This document shows positions 5,362 through 12,913 of a stretch of 20,622 nt of DNA, in pieces. The first letter of the stretch is position 1; each line of letters opens with the position of its first letter. The stretch is from a virus. The notes under the pieces were generated by a model. The model ran no database searches. It was not told the origin of the DNA and saw only the letters and a program-made list of their open reading frames with translations. The stretch covers positions 1 to 20,622 of the IMG/VR virus record IMGVR_UViG_3300031999_000236, one strand, 5' to 3'. Made by a program: the position numbers and the translations under genes.

Positions 5362-6383
5362 TTCCCTCTCCTCCGGGGGTAGAACTCTCCCTCAGCGCGA
5401 AAACCATCGGGGTAGATTTGAACTAGGACAAGATGGACTTTGCCCTTCGCCACCACACCGTAGGTGAACCCCTGCTGCCAGTTGGGGAAGGGCGCATACT
5501 CAAGGTCAAAACGACAGAGGCAGGCATTCTCAATGTAGGAATGGCTGCCAGAAGCGTCCGTCCAGGCGTATGTACTGAGGTGGTGACTGTGCCCGCAGAG
5601 GCCAGATGAACCCGTGGCGATGGCCATGTAGCGGGAAACATTTACCGGGTAGGCTTTTGAGGCACTGGCTTTGTTCCCGTGCTCAATTCTGAAACCGAGG
5701 AAGTCCACCACACTCATGTACTTGAGGCCCTCGATCCCCAGGTCAGCAAAACCAAGTAGTTCTGGAACGTCTAGGGCACGTAGGGCGGACAGATCCTTTC
5801 CGTACCGCCACAACCAGCGGCGCAGTCTGTCCTCATGGTTGCCCTCAATGAAGATGCGGTGGGCCTTGGGGTTACGTTCTACCCTTGCGGCCAGCCAGTG
5901 GTGGGTATCGTCCAGTTCATCTTGGAGATGAAACCTTCGAGAGGGGTTCCTGTCGAAGATCGAGCAGTCGTAGAAGTCGGCGATGTCGCCGTTGTAGATC
6001 TCAATGTCTGGGGCCAGATCATTCCAGAACCGTTCAACTGCCGTTAGGGTCTTCTCGTCGTGGAATGGACGCTGGAGGTCGTTGATGACAAGGATCTTCG
6101 TCCCGTCTGGAACACTCCGAATCTTGACCTCGGCGAACTCCCGCGGAGTCTCGAAGAGGGCCTCTTTCCGTTCCCGGCTGCGGACGGCCTCATCCAGATG
6201 CTTGTTACAATAGAGGCGGTTGGGGGCCGTGGATTCAAAGGTGTTGATGCAATCAGGGAAACCACATGGCCGTGGGGCCACTCCCCCAGGATGCTTGGGG
6301 CAATATCTTGCGTTGGAGTTTGGGTTTGGCGGGGCGAAAATATCGCCACAGCCAGGGAACTGGCAGGGTCGTTCCCCACGCAC
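5358..6383 (-). CDS. Metallophosphoesterase with two N-terminal zinc fingers
   Basis: 341 aa from a GTG at 6383 with GAAGGGAGAGAG just upstream. Two similar fingers begin the protein: C7-x4-C12-x15-C28-x2-H31 and C40-x4-C45-x13-C59-x2-H62. The calcineurin-like domain follows from about residue 95: motif I NDLQRPFHD (101-109, with Gln where most members have His), motif II GD (132-133), motif III GNHEDR (181-186), then EHGN (234-237) and GHSHH (264-268). Such enzymes are two-metal phosphodiesterases or phosphatases; the fingers suggest nucleic acid as substrate, by inference. An 87-nt gap with no clear gene separates it from the polymerase. Confidence 0.85.
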   Translation of the reverse strand: MRGERPCQFPGCGDIFAPPNPNSNARYCPKHPGGVAPRPCGFPDCINTFESTAPNRLYCNKHLDEAVRSRERKEALFETPREFAEVKIRSVPDGTKILVINDLQRPFHDEKTLTAVERFWNDLAPDIEIYNGDIADFYDCSIFDRNPSRRFHLQDELDDTHHWLAARVERNPKAHRIFIEGNHEDRLRRWLWRYGKDLSALRALDVPELLGFADLGIEGLKYMSVVDFLGFRIEHGNKASASKAYPVNVSRYMAIATGSSGLCGHSHHLSTYAWTDASGSHSYIENACLCRFDLEYAPFPNWQQGFTYGVVAKGKVHLVLVQIYPDGFRAEGEFYPRRRGK

Positions 6384-6470
6384 GGGCTCTCTCCCTTCGG
6401 GGTTTAGGGCTCAGGGGATTCGCCGTCCGCCTGGGCTCCTCTTACACTTTCAGGATAGCATGTTCCGCTA

Positions 6471-9266
6471 CTACTGGTCTTCCCCTTCTTCTTTCCGTAA
6501 GTCGAGGATGTCGCCCCGCGCCGTCAACTTGTAGATCGGGTCGCCCCACGTCTTTCCCCAAGAGACTTCCACTGGGATAGACCACCCTAAGCGGGAATCG
6601 TCCGGTAGGATCAAGGTTAGGGCCGTCTGTTCCCAGAGGTGCTTGATGATCCTGGCGGTCTCCTCAGCGTAGGCATGATCCGGCCAGTAGAACTCGAACG
6701 TGATGGAGTCGTGGACCGAGATCACGGGGTAACACTGCCTCTTCTTCAACGCGGGTGCGTTCTCTGTAAGGTTGTGCGCCGCGCTGTGCAGTGTTGAGCA
6801 ACCTGACTGGATAGGATAGTTGATGCCTTCTCGTATGAGCGCCTCCAGATCGTTGAACCGCCGCATGGCCTTGAGCAGTGACGCCGCTGGGAAGTGGCGC
6901 CGCTGGCCGAAGATATTGTCTCGGTGTCCCAGTTCAATTACGTCCCGTCGCGCCTGGGAAAAGTAGACGGGAAGACTGGCCACTACCCGCATGTAGCGGG
7001 CCCGGATCTCCTGGGCATCTTCCGGACTACAATTGAGTCTGTCGGCGATCCCGTCGTCGGTGAGGCCGTACCCGATTCCGAACACAAGTACCTTGGCCTT
7101 GCGCCGGAGTTCGGGGTGCGCCTCCTTCCACTCGAAGTCCGTCATCTCCGGGTCAACTGGCCAGATGGCGCGGCCAATGTAGGCGTGGACATCCTGGCCG
7201 CTGGTGAGCACCTTCAGTAGGCCATCATCTCCCGCCGTATACGCCAGTCCCCAGACCTCGGCCTGGCTCCAGTCGGCGGTCATAAGACCGAACCCCTCCG
7301 GAGATGTGAATGTCCGGCAAAAGGCATCCTTGGTCCCCAGTTCCGGGATTTCCACGTTGGCCGGTTGGTTCTGCATGTTCGGGTCGGCCGAACTCAACCT
7401 CGTTGTTTCAGCGCCGCCCGGTCGGTAGGTACTACGGATGCGGTTGTCTGATTCAATAAAGCGGGCGAGTCCGCCATGTCCGTCCTTCCCATCGAGGTAG
7501 GTTCCCTTTGCCTTCCTTAGTTCCTTGAGTTCCATCAGGATGGGGAGGATAGGGTGGTCAACTTGGGCACGGACGGCAACCAGGGCGTCCGCCCCGGTCT
7601 GGTCGTGCTCGAAGCAGAGTCCAACGTCGCAGGCCTCACAGCCGCGGCCGCCGTCGGTCTTGAAGCCGCTGCGAGGCAACCCCAGTTCCTCGAAGAGGAT
7701 GTGCTGGAGGTTCCTGTGGTACATATAGTTCCAGGGTGCCTTGGTCTCCGGTAGGGGAATGGCCCAGAGCCGCGCCTCCGCGTCCGCGATACGCTGGGTG
7801 TAGTGGGAGCAGAGTTTCTCGAAGTAGTCCGTGTCCACGAGGACGCCGCGCTTTTCCATCTCCCAGCAGCAACGGATGAGAGGCTGAATGATCGCCTCCG
7901 ACGCCCAACGTGTGCCCTCAGCATCGGCCTTTGCCCGCAAGACCGGGACCACCCGCTCCACAGCGTCGGCATCGCCCGCACTGTATTTCCAAAGGATGTC
8001 GTCTGGGGCCTCCGCCATCTTTCGCTTGTTGCTGCTGACGGCGTTGATTTCAGCCTCGTAGTACGGCATCGGGGGATCCGCGTAATGGGCCGTCAAGATG
8101 GAGAGGCTGTGGCGTTTGGTCTTCCGTGCCTCCGGGGGCATGGCTGTCTCTGCAACCGCATGGTGCAGGAGCATGGTGTCTTCGATCTGGCCCTTGATCT
8201 CTATGCCGAAGGCGGTGGCGGCCGTCACGAATGGCCAATCTCCCCGCCTCTCAAGAAACCTTAAATCGAAGATGGCGTTCTGGCCAACCTTCTTCGTGTC
8301 GCTTCCGAAGATCTCCTTCAGGATGGTGATGACCTGGGGCCATTCGTCATCCGTCCAGTGGGAGTCAACCTCAGACTTCGGCACCTCCACGAGATAGGGT
8401 GGGCCGGATGGCCGCACAGACACGAAGAGGATCTCGGCCGCTGTCTTCGGCGGGCGCTTCTCCGCCAACAAGTTCTTTGCTATGCCCGGACTGATCTCCA
8501 CGATGTCCGGTGCCACCCGCTGGTGTGATAGGAGCGGGACCACGAATCCCTCACCGGGCTCGGTGGAGAAACTGATGCAGAGCAACTCGTCGTGCCGAAA
8601 ATCAAGCCCCGTGGTCTCGGTGTCGAAGGCTATCTCCTTCGTATCCGCATGAAGTAGGTAGTCTCTTAGGTTGGAGAGCTGGGCCAGTGTGGTGACGGCG
8701 GAGTAGTCACCAAGGCGGGGCTGGCCCAACTCTCCCGACGCTATGCGGAGGGCCTTCTCAAAATGGGTCTGCACGATGTCGGCGACGTGCCATTGGCCTC
8801 GAAGTAAGAAGGCCGGATGGTAGCTTGGAATGAATTTTATGCCTGTCTCCGGCTGTGTGAGGGTCTGTCCCAGAACCGAACTTAGGGTCACGGTCTGTCC
8901 GTAGACGCTTTGCAGGGCAACGTCTCCAAGTGTGACGACGCAAAGCGGTTTGGCCTCGGCCAACTCCTCCAGAAGGTATGGACGGCAGGCCCGGATCTCG
9001 GTTACTGTCGGGCGCCTATTTTGGGGAGGGTGGCACCGCACACTATTCGTAAGATATACCGTCTGTGGTGAGATACCCGCCATCTCGCAGAGCAGCCGGA
9101 GGAGCTGGCCGCTTGGCCCAACGAAGGCCTTGCCCTGGAGATCCTCTTCCTCGCCCGGCGCAAGTCCGACGAACATAATGCTACCGGGTGTTCCCCGGCC
9201 GCCGACGATGTGCTTACGGCACCGAGCGAGAGCAGGGCAGAGGTTACAGTCTGACGAGGGAGGCAT
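6471..9266 (-). CDS. Uracil-DNA glycosylase / family A DNA polymerase fusion
   Basis: 931 aa, the replicative polymerase. Residues 1-175 are a family-4-type uracil-DNA glycosylase: cysteines C7, C10, C78, C94 in the 4Fe-4S spacing, motif GLAPGEEED (34-42) and motif SYHPAFLLR (148-156). Residues about 205-445 are a DEDD 3'-5' exonuclease with all motifs intact: D215-T-E217, N330...D334, Y428...D432. The polymerase domain has TTRLSS..PN.QN (621-634), motif A D665-W-S-Q, motif B R721...K725...F729...Y733 and motif C H852-D853-S854 (Ser where Glu is usual). No 5' nuclease domain is present. A Cys-rich insert lies at 543-554. The position equivalent to E. coli F762 is Phe. Similar UDG-polymerase fusions are known, as I recall, in SPO1-like phages. 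It overlaps the upstream gene by 23 nt. Confidence 0.95.
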   Translation of the reverse strand: MPPSSDCNLCPALARCRKHIVGGRGTPGSIMFVGLAPGEEEDLQGKAFVGPSGQLLRLLCEMAGISPQTVYLTNSVRCHPPQNRRPTVTEIRACRPYLLEELAEAKPLCVVTLGDVALQSVYGQTVTLSSVLGQTLTQPETGIKFIPSYHPAFLLRGQWHVADIVQTHFEKALRIASGELGQPRLGDYSAVTTLAQLSNLRDYLLHADTKEIAFDTETTGLDFRHDELLCISFSTEPGEGFVVPLLSHQRVAPDIVEISPGIAKNLLAEKRPPKTAAEILFVSVRPSGPPYLVEVPKSEVDSHWTDDEWPQVITILKEIFGSDTKKVGQNAIFDLRFLERRGDWPFVTAATAFGIEIKGQIEDTMLLHHAVAETAMPPEARKTKRHSLSILTAHYADPPMPYYEAEINAVSSNKRKMAEAPDDILWKYSAGDADAVERVVPVLRAKADAEGTRWASEAIIQPLIRCCWEMEKRGVLVDTDYFEKLCSHYTQRIADAEARLWAIPLPETKAPWNYMYHRNLQHILFEELGLPRSGFKTDGGRGCEACDVGLCFEHDQTGADALVAVRAQVDHPILPILMELKELRKAKGTYLDGKDGHGGLARFIESDNRIRSTYRPGGAETTRLSSADPNMQNQPANVEIPELGTKDAFCRTFTSPEGFGLMTADWSQAEVWGLAYTAGDDGLLKVLTSGQDVHAYIGRAIWPVDPEMTDFEWKEAHPELRRKAKVLVFGIGYGLTDDGIADRLNCSPEDAQEIRARYMRVVASLPVYFSQARRDVIELGHRDNIFGQRRHFPAASLLKAMRRFNDLEALIREGINYPIQSGCSTLHSAAHNLTENAPALKKRQCYPVISVHDSITFEFYWPDHAYAEETARIIKHLWEQTALTLILPDDSRLGWSIPVEVSWGKTWGDPIYKLTARGDILDLRKEEGEDQ

Positions 9267-9465
9267 TTGTTACTTCTCTATCCCCAATGTTCTCTACCCA
9301 ATCCAGTAAGAGGGGACAACGGTTATCCTGTTCTGCGCCGCAGTTGCGGCAGGTCTCGTGGGTCACTTCTATGTCCTGCCCATCCTGCTCTATGTAGCTA
9401 GGATCCCCCAGTAACCAGTGATGCGGATGTCCGTCAGGACAGTTGTGGCCGTTTGGTGCTTCCAC
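9244..9465 (-). CDS. Small zinc-binding protein
   Basis: 73 aa if started at the GTG at 9465, which has AGAAGAAGG at 6 nt; an ATG at 9519 (91 aa) is possible but has no spaced ribosome site and would overlap the upstream gene by 86 nt. The sequence NCPDGHPHHW, then CRNCG, suggests a C-x-n-H/C...C-x2-C metal site of the kind seen in many tiny phage proteins that begin 'CP..HHW' and end near 'C..CG'. Function unknown. It overlaps the polymerase start by 23 nt. Confidence 0.65.
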   Translation of the reverse strand: MEAPNGHNCPDGHPHHWLLGDPSYIEQDGQDIEVTHETCRNCGAEQDNRCPLLLDWVENIGDREVTNASLVRL

Positions 9466-9610
9466 GGGATGCCTTCTTCTGTTCTGGGGCGGGCCATATC
9501 CTCTCTTCCCAGACGCCATCCTCGCGCTGCATCCGCAGATGCAGTCCGCCAGTGATCGTACAGCCGGTCATTGTGGAGACCGCACCCAGTGGAACTTCGA
9601 TCTTAGTCAT
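9434..9610 (-). CDS. Small hypothetical protein
   Basis: 58 aa from an ATG at 9610 that overlaps the resolvase stop by 8 nt, preceded by GGAAGG; an in-frame ATG at 9631 is a poorer choice. The first 30 residues are beta-like (EVPLGAVSTMTGCTITGGLHLRM), and the tail is basic (KKASRGSTKR). No family recognised. It overlaps the next gene by 32 nt, consistent with tight operon packing. Confidence 0.6.
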   Translation of the reverse strand: MTKIEVPLGAVSTMTGCTITGGLHLRMQREDGVWEERIWPAPEQKKASRGSTKRPQLS

Positions 9611-10103
9611 GGGGTTTCCTTCCGTTCCCACCTGTCAGCCTCATTAGGCCGAACGCGGCGATCACAGATGAATCGTACACGTCCTGAACCAAATTGTCGG
9701 GCAGACCGTAGCGGGCGATAGCCCAGGCCTTGATGTCTTCCTTACTCACCCGGTTGGTGCCGAGCATGGCGCTCTTCCAGGTTGAGGGGTCTACTAGTGT
9801 ATGCGGGACGCCCAGCCGATCTATGGCATACCGTAGGGCCCCGACCACCATCCCTAGATCGATGGCCGCTTTTCGGTTGGGGCCTACGAAAGGACGCTCC
9901 ACCCAAATAAAGTTGCACCCCCGGAGAATGCTATTGGGTAGAAGTTCCTGCATCTGGTGAACGAGTCCCAGGAAGCGATCCTCTGCCCGCTGTCCCTTGG
10001 CCTCCAGGCGCAGCCGATCTACCAGCGTGTCATCGTGGCCGTTGTTGTCAACGACGAAGATGGTGATCGCGTGGGAGTCAGGGTCGATTCCGCCCACCCG
10101 CAT
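9603..10103 (-). CDS. RuvC-like Holliday-junction resolvase
   Basis: 166 aa from the ATG at 10103, with GAGGAG 6 nt upstream; a TTG at 10109 is also in frame. The four acidic residues of the RuvC active site are in place: D7 in GGIDPDS, E69 in VERPF, and D141 and D144 in 'QDVYDSSVIAA'. This spacing is close to E. coli RuvC (D7, E66, D138, D141). The length is typical. It would nick four-way or branched DNA to allow packaging after recombination-driven replication. Its neighbours, a coiled-coil protein, a RecB-like nuclease and a RecA-like protein, support a recombination role. An HNH gene ends 3 nt before its start. Confidence 0.85.
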   Translation of the reverse strand: MRVGGIDPDSHAITIFVVDNNGHDDTLVDRLRLEAKGQRAEDRFLGLVHQMQELLPNSILRGCNFIWVERPFVGPNRKAAIDLGMVVGALRYAIDRLGVPHTLVDPSTWKSAMLGTNRVSKEDIKAWAIARYGLPDNLVQDVYDSSVIAAFGLMRLTGGNGRKPHD

Positions 10104-10105
10104 TG

Positions 10106-10621
10106 TCAACTCCTCGGTCGCGGCGCGGCCAAGTCTCTCGACCCACCGGCGGCCACTATCTGGTCGGCTACAGCTTTACTTCTCACTCTGGCCTGGTAGT
10201 CGCGGCTCCGTCGGGCACAACAGGCCCTACACCGCCGACGGCCATCTGATTCGACACGTAGATTTCCTCCACTGAGGGGATGGTCGTGGACACAACGGAC
10301 TCTGTTCGTATTCTGGTTTCCTCTATGCCGTCCCTTTGCCATCATGTCTTGGGTGTTGTCCTTGTGTGTACCCAGAAACAGATGACCGTGGCGCACACAA
10401 AGCCGATTGTCGCAGTGGTGCAAGACGCACAGACCGGGAGGTATTGGACCATAAGCCATCTCCCAAGCCACACGATGGGCCAAAAGTTGATGCCCATGTT
10501 TACCGCCAGACCCTATGGTTCCGTAGCCGTTCGCGGTGCAGGCAGCCCACAACCAGCAGTCCGGTCCTTTCCTGACCTTGGGCCAAAACCGCTCGGCGAT
10601 GGATCGGCGGTCTGTCTTCAT
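10106..10621 (-). CDS. HNH endonuclease
   Basis: 171 aa. The ATG at 10621 shares a base with the upstream stop (TAATG). The HNH_3-type pattern is clear: RFW (11-13), CWLW (22-25), GYG (32-34), AHRVAWE (48-54), then 'VLHHCDNRLCVRHGHLFLGT' (66-85) with H68/H69 and H80, ending in DNTQDMMAKGR. A C-terminal finger C110...C132-x2-C135 follows. These enzymes cut DNA and are often free-standing homing endonucleases that sit between core phage genes, as here between the recombination genes. Whether it cuts a phage site or a competing phage is not known. Confidence 0.9.
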   Translation of the reverse strand: MKTDRRSIAERFWPKVRKGPDCWLWAACTANGYGTIGSGGKHGHQLLAHRVAWEMAYGPIPPGLCVLHHCDNRLCVRHGHLFLGTHKDNTQDMMAKGRHRGNQNTNRVRCVHDHPLSGGNLRVESDGRRRCRACCARRSRDYQARVRSKAVADQIVAAGGSRDLAAPRPRS

Positions 10622-11349
10622 TAGTCCGCGTAATCTCTCTTCACGGGCGGCGCGAGATCCATATTCCGTGCCGCTACAATACTGTCGGATACTACCCGTA
10701 CACCCGGATAATCGAGAGCTGTCTTCAGGGCGCGGGCCTGGGCGTTCAGCACTACCAAGTTGGGCAGTAGTACCACCTCTGGTACGTGACCTTCGGCCAC
10801 AGCCCGGATGAGCGCCGTCCAGTCCACGATCTCAGCGTGCCAAGTCAGACGGGTACTCAGACCAGAGATCCGGGGGGTGTCGGACACGACGATGGGAACC
10901 GGCACCATAGACGCCTGTTCCTCCAGCACCTCGGCCATCTCGTCCTTACCAGCGGCAGAGGCACGCTGTGACCGCGCCAACAAGCGTTCCTGCTCCTTGC
11001 GGGCCAACTCTCGAAGGTGGGCCTCTTCCTCTGCCCGGATGCGCTCCTGTTCGCGCTGGTAGGTGAGGACGCCGCGCTTGATGGCGACCTCAGCATTTGT
11101 TAGCATAACCATCGGACGCTCAAAGAGGTCCATGATGCGCCGCTTGGCCTCATCCAGGGGCCGGGTCAGGGACCGGCGTAGATCGTCCAGCTCCTTGCTC
11201 CGACTCTTTATGCGCTGAAGGGTGGCCGCGGCGTCCTCATAGTCCTCGGACGTTGCGATGTGGACCTCGGTGCCGATGGCTGCGAGCATGGTCTCGGTGT
11301 CTGCTGTGAAGGACTGAACCTTCATGTTGTCGTTGGGATCGATTGTCAT
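10621..11349 (-). CDS. Coiled-coil protein of the recombination module
   Basis: 242 aa, ATG at 11349 overlapping the upstream stop (ATGA). Residues about 40-130 are a long charged helix with Glu/Lys/Arg heptads (ERIRAEEEAHLRELARKEQE). The C-terminal half is a globular domain with 'WHAEIVDWTALIRAV' and a closing 'YPGVRVVSDSIVA', a layout I recall from phage proteins that sit beside RecB-like nucleases and SSBs. No active site is visible. A structural or DNA-end-binding role alongside the exonuclease is plausible but unproved. Confidence 0.75.
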   Translation of the reverse strand: MTIDPNDNMKVQSFTADTETMLAAIGTEVHIATSEDYEDAAATLQRIKSRSKELDDLRRSLTRPLDEAKRRIMDLFERPMVMLTNAEVAIKRGVLTYQREQERIRAEEEAHLRELARKEQERLLARSQRASAAGKDEMAEVLEEQASMVPVPIVVSDTPRISGLSTRLTWHAEIVDWTALIRAVAEGHVPEVVLLPNLVVLNAQARALKTALDYPGVRVVSDSIVAARNMDLAPPVKRDYAD

Positions 11350-11948
11350 GGTGTAAATCTCCTCCGCCAGTTGTAGACCGTAAGTAGGGACAAAAAAGTT
11401 GACCAGTCAGCGGGGTCTTTGTACTCATGCAGACGGTAGGTGCCGTCCGAACGGAGTTGCACTACCCACCGCTCCTTGGCCTTGTTGCTGGGATGTTGCT
11501 CATTGTAGGCTGTCTGATAGGCTGCTATCTGAAGTGCCGCCACCGGATTAGGGGAGGCACCTGTCTTAATGTCCATGACGGCCCGGACGCCGCGCAACAG
11601 ACCTACACGGTCGATGGTCCCGGCGTAGCGGTAGCGTGTCGAGTAGACCTGGAACTCGATGGCTTCCGGGATGAACAGAACATCGTCCCTGAACTTCACC
11701 CAGGCCCAGATGTAGGGTTCGAGAACCTTGTCTGCCTCCATCTCCTCTATGGTCAGGGCGTCTCGGTCGTAGAGGGCGGTGGCTGTGTGGACAAAGGTGC
11801 CTCTCTCCTGCGCTGCGGCCATGATCTCCGGGTCGATGCCCAGGAAGTCATTTATGCCCGTCATTACCTGGGTGACACTGGGGATGCGAAGGCCCTTCAG
11901 GTAGTAGGCGTGGGCCTTGGCCTCATAGCGGAAGTCTGGGTGGGTCAT
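11346..11948 (-). CDS. RecB-like PD-(D/E)XK nuclease
   Basis: 200 aa, ATG at 11948 overlapping the upstream stop (ATGA). It has the RecB/Cas4-type nuclease motifs: a GTFVHTATALYD helix with H54, E98 in the 'PEAIEFQVYS' strand, D113 in GTIDRVG, D126-I-K128 in VMDIKTG, and Q140...Y144 in 'ALQIAAYQTAY'. The length is usual for a single-domain phage exonuclease. It probably resects double-stranded ends to give single strands for the RecA-like protein encoded upstream. No Fe-S cysteine cluster is seen. Confidence 0.88.
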   Translation of the reverse strand: MTHPDFRYEAKAHAYYLKGLRIPSVTQVMTGINDFLGIDPEIMAAAQERGTFVHTATALYDRDALTIEEMEADKVLEPYIWAWVKFRDDVLFIPEAIEFQVYSTRYRYAGTIDRVGLLRGVRAVMDIKTGASPNPVAALQIAAYQTAYNEQHPSNKAKERWVVQLRSDGTYRLHEYKDPADWSTFLSLLTVYNWRRRFTP

Positions 11949-12760
11949 CCTCGTTCCTCTAGTAGGACAGGGGCGCAGTTGGGCGGAACAGGGCGGGCCT
12001 GGATGTCATACAGCCGATGGTTCCCGTCCCCAACTGCGCCGTGCGACCTACGGTATTCGGACTGCCACATGTCACGCAGCAGACGCTTGACGGTGTAGCG
12101 TTTGGCATCCGCGAAAGCGTGGCCCTTCGACCAGTCGGCATGCGTCTCTGCCGTGTGCTCTCGGCGACCTTCGTACACGGAGCGGTAGTACGGCTTTGGT
12201 GTACACCGCCCACTCTTCACACCTACGTTTTCTGAGATGGTGTAGAAGATTGCCCTCCGCTCAGGGTTGAATCCAAAGAGTTCGGCTAGGGCTTTATCTT
12301 TTGCCCGCCTCTGGATCATCCCATTCTTTATTCCCACACCCGCCCGTGCCCAGACCTTGGCTGGATTCGCGTAGCAAGTGAAGTCGCCGATCTCTCCGCG
12401 TATCTGGCCGATGCTCAATAGGCCGAGCATGGGAACAGTCTGAAACTCAGCCAGTGGGTCTTGTGCGGCAAGTCCCTCTAGTTGCCGGTCTAGTTGCTTC
12501 TGCTCCACCGCAAAGACCGCGTGCTGATCTAGGTAAGTATCCAGCATCCAGGTAACGGCGACACTGGGGGCCGACTCCTGGGTGCACTGCACCCACTTCC
12601 GAAAGGTTCGGCGCTTGTCTTCCTTGGTCGGCGGTCGATTGAGTATCCGACGGCACAGACCAATGATCTCGGTCTCGCGGCGGCGCCGTGCCCGTACCAC
12701 CTGTTGCCGCCTGCGGTGGACTTCCCGGATGTTACTGATGAGGTTGGTCAGATCATCCAT
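11945..12760 (-). CDS. Transposase_20 (IS110-type C-terminal) domain protein
   Basis: 271 aa, ATG at 12760. The first 100 residues are basic and helical and are not an IS110 RuvC-like domain. From residue 105, 'FQTVPMLGLLSIGQIRGEIGDF' and 'ARAGVGIKNGMIQRR' follow the C-terminal domain of IS110/IS116/IS902 transposases (usually 'iPGIG...A..l.aeiGd...f' and 'aGl.P...SG'). 'YYRSVYEGRRE' and 'AKRYTVKRLLRDMW' follow. The serine that IS110 enzymes use at 'SG' is Asn146-Gly147 here, so strand cutting by that route is unlikely. It may act as a helix-hairpin-helix DNA-binding protein. No element ends are visible and it sits in operon register, so it is a phage gene, not an inserted IS. Confidence 0.65.
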   Translation of the reverse strand: MDDLTNLISNIREVHRRRQQVVRARRRRETEIIGLCRRILNRPPTKEDKRRTFRKWVQCTQESAPSVAVTWMLDTYLDQHAVFAVEQKQLDRQLEGLAAQDPLAEFQTVPMLGLLSIGQIRGEIGDFTCYANPAKVWARAGVGIKNGMIQRRAKDKALAELFGFNPERRAIFYTISENVGVKSGRCTPKPYYRSVYEGRREHTAETHADWSKGHAFADAKRYTVKRLLRDMWQSEYRRSHGAVGDGNHRLYDIQARPVPPNCAPVLLEERG

Positions 12761-12878
12761 CGGTTCTCTCTTTTCGGGACCACCAGCCGCGCAGATAGGG
12801 AATGGGTAACAGGGGAGTTCTGGCGCGGCCGGTGATCTCGATGTCGGACTGGGCGGGCACGCGGGCTTTGGGTAACAT
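12753..12878 (-). CDS. Very small hypothetical protein
   Basis: 41 aa from ATG at 12878, ending 8 nt inside the next gene, the overlap style used throughout this operon. The reading 'MLPKARVPAQSDIEITGRARTPLLPIPYLRGWW' then a basic tail looks like real protein rather than chance. The frame stays open further upstream without an obvious ATG/GTG, and GGAG lies 11 nt and GGGG 3 nt before the chosen start, so the start is uncertain. No family recognised. Without it, 12761-12913 would be an unusually long gap for this region. Confidence 0.5.
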   Translation of the reverse strand: MLPKARVPAQSDIEITGRARTPLLPIPYLRGWWSRKERTDG

Positions 12879-12913
12879 GACCCCTATGGCTCCGTCCAGC
12901 CCGATTTCCCTAC

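Noticed and set aside
11427-12098. 223-codon open frame on the plus strand
   Set aside because: Antisense to the RecB-like nuclease and Transposase_20-like gene; no start signal and no family resemblance.
11945-12760. Complete IS110-family insertion sequence
   Set aside because: The RuvC-like N-terminal domain is missing, the catalytic Ser is replaced, no terminal repeats or spare noncoding RNA space flank the gene, and both ends overlap neighbours in operon style.
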